The notes: generated by a model not told the origin, from the letters alone. Shown: positions 15,095 through 23,318, numbered from the stretch's first letter. The stretch is 23,982 bases of DNA from Acidobacteriaceae bacterium (GCA_030049955.1 JASIJX010000091.1:1-23982); one strand, 5' to 3'. Program-made: numbers and translations.

Positions 15095-17212
15095 ATGCGA
15101 TTGAAGCCAATCCATTGCGCTGCTGTTGCCTGCATTGTGTACCTTGCCGCCTGCGCCGGGGCGCAGCAGCCAACCGCTACTGCGAATTCGGCAAACTCAG
15201 TTGCGCAGCGCCCGCCGGCTGTTCCGCTCATTGCGCATGATCCGTACTTTAGTGTCTGGTCGATGGCCGACCGGCTGACCGACGAAGACACGAAGCACTG
15301 GACAGGCGCGCGCCAGCCGATTGTGGGCCTGGCGCGGATCGACGGCAAGACGTGGCGCTTTATGGGTGCGAAGCCGCGCTCCCTGCGGGACGAAGAACTG
15401 CCGGCGATGCAGCAGACTTCGCTTGCGGTAACGCCGACGCGAACCATCTATAGCTTCGAGGCGAGCGGCGTTACGCTGACGGTGACGTTCTTTACGCCGG
15501 CGTTTCCGAAAGATCTCGACGCGCTTTCGCGGCCGGTCACCTACCTGAGCTTTACTGCTACGGGGCAGGGAAGCCACGATGTGACGCTGCTTGTCGATGT
15601 CGATCCGGTGATTGCGGTGAATACGCCGGATGAGGCGGTGACGTGGGGCCGGCTGCGCGCGCCGGGGCTTACGGTGCTCAATACGGGTTCAGCCGAACAG
15701 CGCGTGCTCAACCGGCCCGGAGACGACCTGCGCATCGACTGGGGTTACTTCCACCTGGCGACGCCGGATGGCGCGGATGCGGAAACGGCGCTGTCAAGCG
15801 ATGCGCTGGGCTCGTTTGTTGCAAACGGGACCCTGCCGGAGGCTGACGATGCCGATATGCCGCGCATGCCGCGCGACCACGCGGCGCATCTGGCCGTGGC
15901 GCTGCCGCTGGGACGAGTTTCGTCTGCGCCCATTCATCGTCACATTTTGCTGGCTTACACGGAGACGTACTCGATCGAGTACCTGGGCCGCAAGCTGCGG
16001 CCTTACTGGCAACGCAACGGGCTCACGATTCCCGAGATGCTGGCGCAGGCCGAGTCGCAGTACGTGGCACTCGAGCTGCACGCGGAGGAGTTCGACCGCG
16101 AGCTGACGGCCGACCTGACCAAGGCCGGCGGACCGGGGTATGCGCATCTCGCGATTCTAGCCTATCGGCAGACGCTCGCTGCGCACGGGTTTGCGGCGGA
16201 TGTCGACGGCACGCCGATGCTGTTTCCGAAGGAGAATTTTTCGAACGGATGCATTTCGACCGTGGACGTGCTCTATCCTTCGGCGCCGTTCTTTCTATTT
16301 TTTAATCCCGAGTTGCTTGAGGCGCAGCTCAAGCCGGTGATGGAATACGCCGCGTTGCCGCGCTGGAAGTTTCCCTTCGCGCCGCACGATTTGGGGACCT
16401 ATCCGCTGGCCGATGGGCAGGTGTACGGCGGCGGCGAGAAGACAGAAGAGAACCAGATGCCGGTGGAGGAGAGCGGCAACCTGCTGATCCTCGCCGACGC
16501 AATGAGCCGCGAACTAGGCAACTGGGATTTCGTGCGCGAGTACTGGCCACAGTTCACGCAATGGGCCGAATATCTGCGCGAGAAGGGACTGGATCCGGCG
16601 AACCAGCTTTCAACGGACGATTTTGCCGGTCATCTGGCGCACAATGCGAATTTGTCGATTAAGGCCATTGAGGCGCTTGCCGCCTACGCACAGATGGCTG
16701 AGGCGCTAGGCAAGCCGGACGTGGCGCACGAGTACGCGCAGCTTGCCGCGGGTATGGCCGAGCAGTGGCAGACGATGGCAATCGACGGGGATCACTATAA
16801 ACTGGCCTTCGACAAGCCGGGCACCTGGAGCCAAAAGTACAACCTGGTGTGGGACCAGTTGCTCGGTCTTCATCTGTTCCCCGCAAAAGTGCGGCAGACG
16901 GAGATGGCGTTTTATCTGACGCATCTGAACCGGTACGGGCTGCCGCTCGATAATCGCGCCGATTATACGAAGCTGGATTGGGAGCTGTGGACGGCAACGC
17001 TGACGGAGCAGCCGGATGAGTTCTCCGCGCTGATGACGCCGATCGCGCGCTGGGTGAACGAGGGCTCGACGCGCGTGCCTCTTACCGACTGGTACGATAC
17101 GAAGACAGGCAGGCAAATGGGGTTTCAAGCGCGCAGTGTAGTGGGAGGCGTGTACATTAAGGCGCTGGCGGATCCGAAGCTGGCGGAGAAATGGCGGGGT
17201 GAGCGGCCGTAG
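15095..17212 (+). CDS. Exported glutaminase-family protein (DUF4965/DUF5127/DUF1793 type)
   Basis: A 705-residue secreted protein related to fungal glutaminase A (GtaA), which hydrolyses glutamine to glutamate and ammonia. The start of the mature protein (VPLIAHDPYFSVWSMADRLT, HWTGARQPIVGLARIDGKTW) is the DUF4964/5127 beta-rich part. The second half is an alpha-helical barrel with FPKENFSNGCISTVDVLYPS, FAPHDLGTYPLADGQVYGGG, ENQMPVEESGNLLILADAM and WSQKYNLVWDQLLGLHLFP. The N-terminus has a signal sequence with a possible lipobox LAAC (C20), so it may be lipid-anchored. The ATG at 15095 follows GAGG closely. Longer in-frame starts give no signal peptide. Catalytic residues in this family are poorly defined, so glutaminase activity is an inference. 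It lies between the phosphate kinase and pstS genes without an obvious reason. Confidence 0.9.
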   Translation: MRLKPIHCAAVACIVYLAACAGAQQPTATANSANSVAQRPPAVPLIAHDPYFSVWSMADRLTDEDTKHWTGARQPIVGLARIDGKTWRFMGAKPRSLRDEELPAMQQTSLAVTPTRTIYSFEASGVTLTVTFFTPAFPKDLDALSRPVTYLSFTATGQGSHDVTLLVDVDPVIAVNTPDEAVTWGRLRAPGLTVLNTGSAEQRVLNRPGDDLRIDWGYFHLATPDGADAETALSSDALGSFVANGTLPEADDADMPRMPRDHAAHLAVALPLGRVSSAPIHRHILLAYTETYSIEYLGRKLRPYWQRNGLTIPEMLAQAESQYVALELHAEEFDRELTADLTKAGGPGYAHLAILAYRQTLAAHGFAADVDGTPMLFPKENFSNGCISTVDVLYPSAPFFLFFNPELLEAQLKPVMEYAALPRWKFPFAPHDLGTYPLADGQVYGGGEKTEENQMPVEESGNLLILADAMSRELGNWDFVREYWPQFTQWAEYLREKGLDPANQLSTDDFAGHLAHNANLSIKAIEALAAYAQMAEALGKPDVAHEYAQLAAGMAEQWQTMAIDGDHYKLAFDKPGTWSQKYNLVWDQLLGLHLFPAKVRQTEMAFYLTHLNRYGLPLDNRADYTKLDWELWTATLTEQPDEFSALMTPIARWVNEGSTRVPLTDWYDTKTGRQMGFQARSVVGGVYIKALADPKLAEKWRGERP

Positions 17213-17255
17213 AAATCGGCGCCCGCGTGGTTCCAACGCTGGCCCCCCAACCCAA

Positions 17256-17290
17256 CCCCGGACAAAGACTTGTCCGGGACGTGTCCGGGG
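17256..17290 (+). other. Two competing stem-loops between the glutaminase-family gene and pstS
   Basis: CCCGGACAA (17257-17265) pairs perfectly with TTGTCCGGG (17270-17278) around a 4-base loop. The overlapping CCCCGGACA (17256-17264) pairs equally well, nine bases, with TGTCCGGGG (17282-17290). The two folds exclude each other. No T-run follows. It starts about 45 bases after the upstream stop and ends about 135 bases before pstS. Confidence 0.55.
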
Positions 17291-17425
17291 AGACCACGGT
17301 TTCGCGGCCGGAATCAGGCACCCAAGTGTGCGTAGAATCCTCGGAATGCGCCCATCATTTCACTTGTCCGTAACATTGGCATTGCAGAATGAGTCACGGC
17401 AGGAGAATCCTGAAGGAGTGTGTTT

Positions 17426-18430
17426 GTGAAAAAATTCCTAGTTGCCGTTGCGTTGTTCGTCTTTGCCCTGAGCACAGCTCAGGCCCAGAATCTCACGGGG
17501 GCCGGATCGAGTTTCGATTACCCCATTTTCTCTAAGTGGTTTGCGGAGTACGCCGCGGCGCATCCTGGTGTCAATATCAATTATCAATCCATTGGCTCCG
17601 GTGGCGGCATCCGCCAGTTCTGTGCGGGCCTGGTGGATTTTGGCGCTTCCGACATGCCGATGACTGACCAGATGATCAGCTCGTGCAAAGTCAAGCTGGT
17701 TCACATTCCGGTGGTGCTGGGCGCGGTCGCACCCATTTTCAACGTACCCGGGGTAACCGATCTGCGCTTCAGCGGCGAAACGCTGGCCAACATTTACCTG
17801 GGCAAAATCACCAACTGGAACGATCCCGCGATTGCCCGCGATAATCCTGATGTCAAGCTACCTGACCAGAAGATCACGGTGGTACATCGTGCGGATGCCA
17901 GCGGCACCAGCTTCATCTTCACCGACTTTTTGAGCAAAGTGAGCCCGGAATGGAAGAGTGGCCCGGGTGCGGGCACGTCGCCCGGCTGGCCGGTCGGCAT
18001 TGCCGGAAAAGGAAGCGAGGCCGTTGCCGGTCTGGTTCGCCAGTTGCCGGGCGCCATTGGCTACGTTGAGCTGATCTATGCCTTGCAGAACCACATCACA
18101 GTGGGAGCGGTAAAGAATTCCGACGGAAAATTCGTTACGGCGTCCATTGACAGCACCACTGCGGCGGCCGCCAGCGTGAAAGACATGCCCGCGGATCTGC
18201 GTGTCTCCATCACCAATCCGCCAGGAGCCGAAGCTTATCCGATCAGCAGCTTTTCCTGGATCATCGCACCCCAGGCCGACGCGAACAGCGCCAATGGCAA
18301 GGTATTGATGGATCTTCTGAGCTGGATTGTCAAATCCGGCCAAGAGGAGTCAGCCGCGCTCTCCTACGCTCCGCTGCCGCAGAATGTGGCGGAAAAAAAC
18401 CTCAATATAATCTACAGCCTGAAGCCGTAG
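17426..18430 (+). CDS. pstS: Periplasmic phosphate-binding protein PstS
   Basis: The high-affinity phosphate-binding component of the PstSCAB ABC importer, 334 residues. A Sec signal peptide (KKFLVAVALFVFALSTAQA, cut after A20) is followed by the classic start LTGAGSSFDYPIFSKWFAEY. Other phosphate-site blocks are GSGGGIRQF, VDFGASDMPM and RADASGTSFIFTDFLS. LPGAIGYVELIYA and YPISSFSWII follow. The GTG at 17426 is chosen because GAAGGAG (17412-17418) has 7-base spacing. The GTG at 17420 would be one base from it. No pstC, pstA, pstB or phoU follows; the next gene is convergent cyaY. Regulation by the nearby PhoB-like protein is expected, but I find no clear Pho box upstream. Confidence 0.95.
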   Translation: MKKFLVAVALFVFALSTAQAQNLTGAGSSFDYPIFSKWFAEYAAAHPGVNINYQSIGSGGGIRQFCAGLVDFGASDMPMTDQMISSCKVKLVHIPVVLGAVAPIFNVPGVTDLRFSGETLANIYLGKITNWNDPAIARDNPDVKLPDQKITVVHRADASGTSFIFTDFLSKVSPEWKSGPGAGTSPGWPVGIAGKGSEAVAGLVRQLPGAIGYVELIYALQNHITVGAVKNSDGKFVTASIDSTTAAAASVKDMPADLRVSITNPPGAEAYPISSFSWIIAPQADANSANGKVLMDLLSWIVKSGQEESAALSYAPLPQNVAEKNLNIIYSLKP

Positions 18431-18451
18431 AACAGCCTTCGGGATCGATAA

Positions 18452-18499
18452 TCGGTTGTCAGTAGTCGGGATGAGTTTCCGCCGATTACTGACAACTGA
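18452..18499. terminator. Long stem-loop between convergent pstS and cyaY
   Basis: Positions 18452-18469 pair with 18482-18499 over 18 bp (two G-U pairs) around a 12-base loop. The arms contain GTTGTCAGTA and TACTGACAAC. It begins 22 bases after pstS and lies 35 bases from the cyaY stop. There is no T-run on either strand, so it may be a factor-dependent 3' end, or a dispersed palindromic repeat between two gene ends. Confidence 0.6.
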
Positions 18500-18533
18500 A
18501 AATGGGATTCCTTCGGACTTCTCGGGTTTTAAT

Positions 18534-18851
18534 TTAGAGATGCTCGTCGATCAGCCGGTCGACGAGCGGGGTGAGCGGCTCGCCGGTGCGCGCCAGCGCA
18601 AATCTGCCGGATGCCGGATCCCAATCAAGTTTGAGGCTGTTATCGGGCGCGGCGACCCAGATCTGCCGCGTTGGGCCATTCGGCATGACGATAATTTTGC
18701 CTTTCGCCTTGTCGAAGAACACATTCAGCACGTGCCCCTGCTCCTCGACCTCGAAGCCGGCCTGATGTACTTCCGCGCGGGCAATCAGGTGCTGCTTGAG
18801 GGCTTCGATGGCCGCCTGCGCGGCTCGCCGGAATTCGGTCTCATCCTGCAC
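18534..18851 (-). CDS. cyaY: Frataxin-like iron donor protein CyaY
   Basis: A 105-residue cytoplasmic frataxin homologue, which binds iron and tunes IscS-dependent iron-sulfur cluster assembly. The acidic first helix reads DETEFRRAAQAAIEALKQHL. Next are FEVEEQGHVLNVFFD, GKIIVMPNGPTRQIWVAAPD (conserved N, Q and W on the beta-sheet) and W-D-P-A-S-G-R-F. LTPLVDRLIDEHL closes the fold. The length matches CyaY (about 105). The start is a GTG with no strong ribosome binding site. It appears to be transcribed alone. Isc genes are not in the window. Confidence 0.9.
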   Translation of the reverse strand: MQDETEFRRAAQAAIEALKQHLIARAEVHQAGFEVEEQGHVLNVFFDKAKGKIIVMPNGPTRQIWVAAPDNSLKLDWDPASGRFALARTGEPLTPLVDRLIDEHL

Positions 18852-19017
18852 GGGGAAAGTTTAGCAAGAAGTGTGAGCGGCCGGTTGGGACTGCAGGGTT
18901 CAGGATTGTCGAGATTTCAGGCAGATTGTGACTTGGATCGAGACAGAATTGTCAGAAATTCAAGCAAAACGTGGGGTGTAGATTAAAGCCATTGTGCGAA
19001 AAGCCGATAAGGGGATT

Positions 19018-19281
19018 ATGGAAATTGCCCCGATCGCCGGAATTCGCGTGATGCCCACGATGAAACCGCGGCCAGCGGATCCGGAGCTAACCGCGGAGTT
19101 TTCAATTGAGGCGACGGCGCGGCTTAGCGATGATACATACACCTCCGCGCTGCGAAAGGCCGCAGGCGCGGAGGAGGAAGAAGACGAGGAAGCCGAGGAA
19201 CTGTGGGAAGAGGATGACGAGGCTGGGCCTGCGAGCGCAGCGGAGCCGAGAGACGGGAGCAGCGTCAGTTTTGTGGCTTGA
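19018..19281 (+). CDS. Small acidic protein, conserved hypothetical
   Basis: An 87-residue soluble protein. The N-terminal half (MEIAPIAGIRVMPTMKPRPA, then DPELTAEFSIEATARLSDDT) looks ordered. The C-terminal half has a run dominated by Glu and Asp (about residues 51-68) and ends SSVSFVA. No catalytic motif or membrane segment is seen. I recall similar short proteins in Acidobacteriaceae but cannot verify it. The ATG at 19018 has AAGG at 19009-19012. A GTG at 18994 would add eight residues. It converges on the efflux operon with a gap of only 28 bases. The acidic run makes the antisense frames look artificially open, but this frame starts and ends as a normal gene would. Confidence 0.65.
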   Translation: MEIAPIAGIRVMPTMKPRPADPELTAEFSIEATARLSDDTYTSALRKAAGAEEEEDEEAEELWEEDDEAGPASAAEPRDGSSVSFVA

Positions 19282-19309
19282 TATCGTCCCGTGCGCGCCC
19301 CATTCCGCA

Positions 19310-20422
19310 CTATAGCGTTCTCTTGAACAACGAGGACGCAATCAGAAGGCAGCCGATGCCGAACGTTCCCAGGAAGAGAAGATCTCCGTACATCGCAACC
19401 CATCCGCCTTCCTTAAGCAGCACGGCCTTGAGGCCGTGGATGGCGTAGGTGAACGGATCGACGATGGCGATCATGCGCAGCCATCTGGGAAACGCAGTGA
19501 TGGGGTAGATGGCGCCGGAGGGGAAAAAGAGCAGGGTATTGAGCACACCGAACATGGCGCGCGGCACCAACGGGTCGTCCACGCGCACCATCATAAGAAA
19601 CATCATGCCGTTGAAGGCGATAGATGTGACGATGATGATGCAGAGCAGCTGCAGGCACTGCACGGGATGAAAGATTGTTCCGAGGCCGGCCATGAGGGAG
19701 CCGATGACGGTGAGAGAAACGCCGGCGAGCACGGCCTTGATGGCGCCGGCGATATTGAGCCCCATGACCAGCTCGAGCCGCGTGATGGGCGTGACCAGGT
19801 AACCCTCGTGTACGCCGCGGGCCTTGTCATCGATGTAAAGCATACCGCCGCCGATCATTACCGAGACGTACATGGCGAGCGCGATGGAACCGGCGAGCAG
19901 GAACTTCATGTAGGCGATGTAGGGATAGAGTTCCACGGTTTCGAGCGCCACCTGCTTATCGATTGCATCGGGGACGACAGGGGCATTCAGAGCGTCGACC
20001 AGCGACTGCATTTCCGTCTCGATACTGCCGGAGACGAACTGGTCGGAGTTGTCGACGACGAGGCCAATCTGCGGGCGGTCCTGCGCGTAGACGCGGCGCG
20101 AGTACTGCGCGGGAATCACGACTGCGGCGTCCAGCTTGCCGGTGCGCACGGCGTCCTGCGCGGTGCGCTCGTCGGGGTAGTCGAAGGTGTGGAAGGTATT
20201 TATGTTCGCCGCTACGGAGTCGAAAGCTTCGCGTATCTTGACCGCCTGCGGGCCGTGGTCGTAGTCCACAACGCCCACGCGCGCGTTGGTGATTTTTCCG
20301 CCGAAGGCGTTGCCCAGGATGACGAGCTGCACCAGGGGCAGCATCATGCTCATGATCATGAGCATCGGCGAGCGGAAGAACTTCCGCATCTCGCGTTCTA
20401 CAATCGCCCACATTCTGTTCAT
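19310..20422 (-). CDS. ABC-2 type transporter permease
   Basis: The membrane subunit of an ABC-2 exporter, 370 residues, like YbhS/YbhR/YhhJ. One N-terminal helix (about 20-40, LMIMSMMLPLVQLVILGNAF) leads into a large extracytoplasmic domain (about 45-170, with VGVVDYDHGP and VDNSDQ). Five membrane helices follow (about 172-365), with the family segment GVHEGYLVTPITRLELVMG between them and ITAFPRWLRMIAIVDPFTYA near the end. Its ATG overlaps the stop of the ATPase gene by four bases (ATGA), so the two are coupled. There is a single permease, so it probably acts as a homodimer. Cargo is unknown. Confidence 0.93.
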   Translation of the reverse strand: MNRMWAIVEREMRKFFRSPMLMIMSMMLPLVQLVILGNAFGGKITNARVGVVDYDHGPQAVKIREAFDSVAANINTFHTFDYPDERTAQDAVRTGKLDAAVVIPAQYSRRVYAQDRPQIGLVVDNSDQFVSGSIETEMQSLVDALNAPVVPDAIDKQVALETVELYPYIAYMKFLLAGSIALAMYVSVMIGGGMLYIDDKARGVHEGYLVTPITRLELVMGLNIAGAIKAVLAGVSLTVIGSLMAGLGTIFHPVQCLQLLCIIIVTSIAFNGMMFLMMVRVDDPLVPRAMFGVLNTLLFFPSGAIYPITAFPRWLRMIAIVDPFTYAIHGLKAVLLKEGGWVAMYGDLLFLGTFGIGCLLIASSLFKRTL

Positions 20423-21459
20423 GGCTGTGCTCCTGGCCGCGGCGGCATCATGAAGACCGACTTCACCTGCTCGTCGCGGAGCTGGCGGCCCGTGTAGTGG
20501 ACAAAGACGTCGTCCAAGGTGGTGTTCTGCACGCTGAGGGACGTGAGTGTGACGCCCAGCTCAGCGGCCATGTGCACCAGATCAAGCGTGGTTTTGGAGC
20601 CCGAAGTACTGAGCACGCGATAAAAGCCGGCGCTCTCCGGCTGAACGCTGGTCACGCCTTCGAGCTTCTCCAGCCGCTCTTTCCATTCAGGCGACTCGCG
20701 GTCGAAACGCACTTCGACTACGTTGGCGCCGGCCACGCTGTTCTTGAGCTCGGTGGGCGTGCCCAGGGCGACCAGCTTTCCGTGATCCACGATGGCGATG
20801 CGGTCGCAAAGCTTATCGGCCTCTTCCATGTAATGCGTGGTGAGCAGGATGGTGAGATTGCGCGAGGCCTTGAGGTTGTTGAGCATCTCCCAGACGGCGA
20901 TGCGCGAGACCGGATCGAGTCCGGTGGTGGGCTCGTCGAGGAAGAAGATGCGTGGATCATGGACCAGGCCGCGTGCGATTTCAAGGCGCCGGCGCATGCC
21001 GCCGGAGAGCGTCTTGGTTTGTGCGTCGCGCCATTTGGTGAGATCGACCGCTTCAAGAACGTTGGCGATGTTCTTTTCGCGCTGGACGCGCGGCACGCTG
21101 TAGAGCTTGGCGTAGATGACCAGGTTTTCTTCGACGGTGAGATCGGGATCGCTGGTGAGCGCCTGAGGAATGACGCCGATCATGCGCCGCACGTCGTCGG
21201 GGTCCTTTGTGACATCGTGGCCGCCTACCAGAGCCCGGCCCGATGTGACCGGGATCAGCGTGGTCATCATGCGGATGAGCGTGCTTTTGCCGGCGCCATT
21301 GGGGCCGAGCAGGCCGAAGATTTCGCCTTCGGCTACTCGAAAGGTGACTCCCTTCACGGCTTCGAAGTCGCCGTAGCGCTTGACGATGTTCTCGACCGCG
21401 ATGGCAGGCGCAGGCTTGTCAGCATAACTCGCCAGCCGTGTTGCAGCAGTCGCGCTCAT
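20419..21459 (-). CDS. ABC transporter ATP-binding protein
   Basis: A 346-residue ATPase of the drug/DrrA-type ABC-2 family. Walker A is GPNGAGKST (52-60), the Q-loop Q99 lies in GVIPQALTSDPDLTVEEN, the signature is LSGGMRRRLEIARGL (from 151), Walker B is IFFLDEPTTGLDP (171-183) and the switch histidine is in TTHYMEEADKL. A C-terminal domain (about 240-346) ends in NTTLDDVFVHYTGRQLRDEQ, as is usual for this group. It has one ABC domain, whereas YbhF of E. coli has two. It overlaps both neighbours by four bases in the operon. Confidence 0.95.
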   Translation of the reverse strand: MSATAATRLASYADKPAPAIAVENIVKRYGDFEAVKGVTFRVAEGEIFGLLGPNGAGKSTLIRMMTTLIPVTSGRALVGGHDVTKDPDDVRRMIGVIPQALTSDPDLTVEENLVIYAKLYSVPRVQREKNIANVLEAVDLTKWRDAQTKTLSGGMRRRLEIARGLVHDPRIFFLDEPTTGLDPVSRIAVWEMLNNLKASRNLTILLTTHYMEEADKLCDRIAIVDHGKLVALGTPTELKNSVAGANVVEVRFDRESPEWKERLEKLEGVTSVQPESAGFYRVLSTSGSKTTLDLVHMAAELGVTLTSLSVQNTTLDDVFVHYTGRQLRDEQVKSVFMMPPRPGAQP

Positions 21460-22520
21460 TGCTTCACCAGCTTGCTTTGCGGCACGTACACTTCGGCTGT
21501 CATGCCGGGCACGAATGCGTCTCCGGGATTGGGGATGAGCAGCTTGAGCTGTACGGTTTTGATGTCGCGCTTGCTGCGGCTGACGTCGCGCTGGGTGGCG
21601 AAATCGGCTTCGGTCATCTTAGCGATGACCTTGCCCTGGACGGTTGTGCCGCTGGGCATCACAACGCGCAGGCTATCGCCGAGTTTGACATTGTCGGCGT
21701 AGGTTTCGGGCAGCGGCGCGTAGACCCACGTCTGCGAAAGGTCCATGATGGTGACTATGGGCGTGGCGGCGCTCACCACTTCGCCCTGGCGGGCCGCCCA
21801 CACGTTAACTACGCCGTCGACGGGGGCTGTGATTTCGGAATAGCTCTGCTCGATGCGTGCTTGAGCAGCCAGTGCACGGGCATTGGCTGCTGCGTCGCGG
21901 GACTCATTTACCGAGCGGGCGGAGACTGCGGTCAGGAGTTCGTGCGCCTGCGCCTGCCGCAGGTTAGCCTGCGCGGCGGTTAAGTTGCCCCGTGCGGTGC
22001 TTACGGCCGCCTCAGCAGCCTGCAGGCTGGTTACAGCATCGTCTTTCGACTGCGCGCTCATGATGCCCTGGCCGGCGAGTGCAACGGTTCGGCTGGTGTC
22101 GGCCCTCTGATGCGCGAGTTGCGCCTGTGCCTGCTCGAGAGTAGCCTGCGCCGCTTTTACCTGCGCTTCGGCCGAGGCCGAGGCGCTTGCTGTTTCGCCG
22201 CGGTTCTGGCGTTCGGTCTCCTGCGCTTCGCTCAGGCGCCATTTGTCGCTGGCGGCGGTGGCTTCGGCGGCCTGCAGGGCCGCGGCCAGGTCCTCGCTCT
22301 CAATGGTGGCGATCAACTGCCCAGCCTTGACGGCATCGCCTTCCTTGACCGTCAACGTCTGGATGCGGCCGGGTATTTTGGAGCTGACGACAACCTCGTT
22401 GGCATCGACGGTGCCAATGAGCTGCAGCTCATTGGTGCGCGGAACGGTGACCAAATACCAGATCAGTGAGCCGAGGGTAAGAATTCCGAGAATGAGAAAA
22501 ACGCGATTCCGTGCACTCAC
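21456..22520 (-). CDS. HlyD-family membrane fusion protein
   Basis: The periplasmic adaptor of the efflux system, 354 residues, like YbhG/EmrA. One N-terminal membrane anchor (about 6-26) is followed by the first half of the lipoyl domain (ANEVVVSSKIPGRIQTLTVK, EGDAVKAGQLIATIES). A long Ala/Gln/Glu-rich alpha-hairpin coiled coil spans about 78-215. The second lipoyl half (RIEQSYSEITAPVDGVVNVW) and a beta-barrel part (DLSQTWVYAPLPETYADNVK, GDSLRVVMPSG) complete it. The long coiled coil suggests contact with a TolC-type outer-membrane channel, which is not in the window. It starts 7 bases after the tetR stop. Confidence 0.93.
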   Translation of the reverse strand: MSARNRVFLILGILTLGSLIWYLVTVPRTNELQLIGTVDANEVVVSSKIPGRIQTLTVKEGDAVKAGQLIATIESEDLAAALQAAEATAASDKWRLSEAQETERQNRGETASASASAEAQVKAAQATLEQAQAQLAHQRADTSRTVALAGQGIMSAQSKDDAVTSLQAAEAAVSTARGNLTAAQANLRQAQAHELLTAVSARSVNESRDAAANARALAAQARIEQSYSEITAPVDGVVNVWAARQGEVVSAATPIVTIMDLSQTWVYAPLPETYADNVKLGDSLRVVMPSGTTVQGKVIAKMTEADFATQRDVSRSKRDIKTVQLKLLIPNPGDAFVPGMTAEVYVPQSKLVKQ

Positions 22521-22527
22521 TTGCTCT

Positions 22528-23268
22528 TCACCTCAATTTTTTTAGCTCGCCGGTCGAGGGCGCGGGTGTGTCGGCCAGCACGCGTGCGGCGAGCTCAGCG
22601 CCGCGGTTGCGGTCGCGAAATACGGCCTGGCCGAGAAACTCGACAAGGGCGATACGGCGCCGGCGCAGCGCCTTTGGATCAAAAGGCTCGAATTCGAGGA
22701 TCAGGCGCCAGACGGGTGCGCTGAGAAAGTAAAAGACGTTTGCGCCAAGAGCCGCTAGGACCATCTGCAGCCAATCGGTTTCGATCAACTCACCGGAGGC
22801 GATGCCTTCGCGCACCACCGATTCGAACAGTTGCCACAGCGGACCGAAGACCCGATCGACGAGCACCGACAGAGCACCCTGCTCTCCCTTGTGAAGGCGG
22901 ATCATCTCCTGCTGCATCAAGGATTGAAATTCGCGCTGGGTGAGGATGCGGTCGAAGTGGCTCAAAGCGGCGCGCAGGAGGCGTTCGCCGGGTGTCGCAT
23001 CGCGCAGCAGTACCGCCATAGTGCTTTCCTTCACACGCGTGGCTACCAGTTCCAGCGCGGCCAGGTAGAGCTTCTCCTTGCTCGCGAAGTAGTAATAAAG
23101 CAGGGCCTTGTTTACGCCGGCGGCTGCGGCAATCTGCTCAGTGCGCGCGCCTGCCAGACCGTTGGCACTGAATTCGCGCAGAGCGGCTTCGAGGATGCGG
23201 GCGCGGGTTTCGGCCGAGCGGTCGGCGGGGTCCTGGGGCTCTGGCTGGTTTGGGATGTGGGGCTGCAT
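22528..23268 (-). CDS. TetR-family repressor of the efflux operon
   Basis: A 246-residue regulator, first gene of the operon. The TetR helix-turn-helix is at about 18-65 (RARILEAALREFSANGLAGA, then TEQIAAAAGVNKALLYYYFA and SKEKLYLAALE). The C-terminal ligand domain (about 85-225) resembles the CecR/YbiH type, with FQSLMQQEMIRLHKGEQGAL and a hydrophobic helix near LGANVFYFLSAPVWRLILEF. The gene order tetR-HlyD-ATPase-permease parallels cecR-ybhG-ybhF-ybhS of E. coli. A perfect palindrome seven bases upstream of the start is the likely autoregulatory operator. The inducer is unknown. Confidence 0.93.
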   Translation of the reverse strand: MQPHIPNQPEPQDPADRSAETRARILEAALREFSANGLAGARTEQIAAAAGVNKALLYYYFASKEKLYLAALELVATRVKESTMAVLLRDATPGERLLRAALSHFDRILTQREFQSLMQQEMIRLHKGEQGALSVLVDRVFGPLWQLFESVVREGIASGELIETDWLQMVLAALGANVFYFLSAPVWRLILEFEPFDPKALRRRRIALVEFLGQAVFRDRNRGAELAARVLADTPAPSTGELKKLR

Positions 23269-23275
23269 AAAATTA

Positions 23276-23289
23276 ACTAACTAGTTAGT
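23276..23289 (-). promoter_or_regulatory. Palindromic operator upstream of tetR
   Basis: ACTAACTAGTTAGT is a perfect 14-bp palindrome in an AT-rich patch, seven bases from the tetR start. Flanking TT and AA extend its symmetry past one mismatch. Position, size and symmetry fit a TetR-family operator repressing its own operon. Confidence 0.72.
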
Positions 23290-23318
23290 AAAATAACGCA
23301 GACGCGGGCAGAACGCAA
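23290..23318 (-). promoter_or_regulatory. Probable promoter of the efflux operon
   Basis: On the minus strand TTGCGT (23313-23318) and TATTTT (23290-23295) are separated by exactly 17 bases, and the palindromic operator begins directly after the -10 box, so a bound repressor would cover the transcription start. Box matches are moderate (three and four of six). Confidence 0.45.

Noticed and set aside
17340..17425. Possible Pho box before pstS
   Set aside because: TTGTCC and TAACATTGG are present, but there are no two 7-base CTGTCAT-like repeats with the expected spacing, so I do not call a PhoB site.
19436..20497. Plus-strand open frame of 353 codons opposite the ABC permease
   Set aside because: It is rich in His, Asp and Gly and mirrors the permease gene exactly. 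The permease has clear membrane and family motifs; this is its antisense shadow.
20497..21702. Plus-strand open frame of 401 codons opposite the ABC ATPase
   Set aside because: Antisense shadow of a gene with full Walker A, Walker B and signature motifs. No ribosome binding site or family motif.
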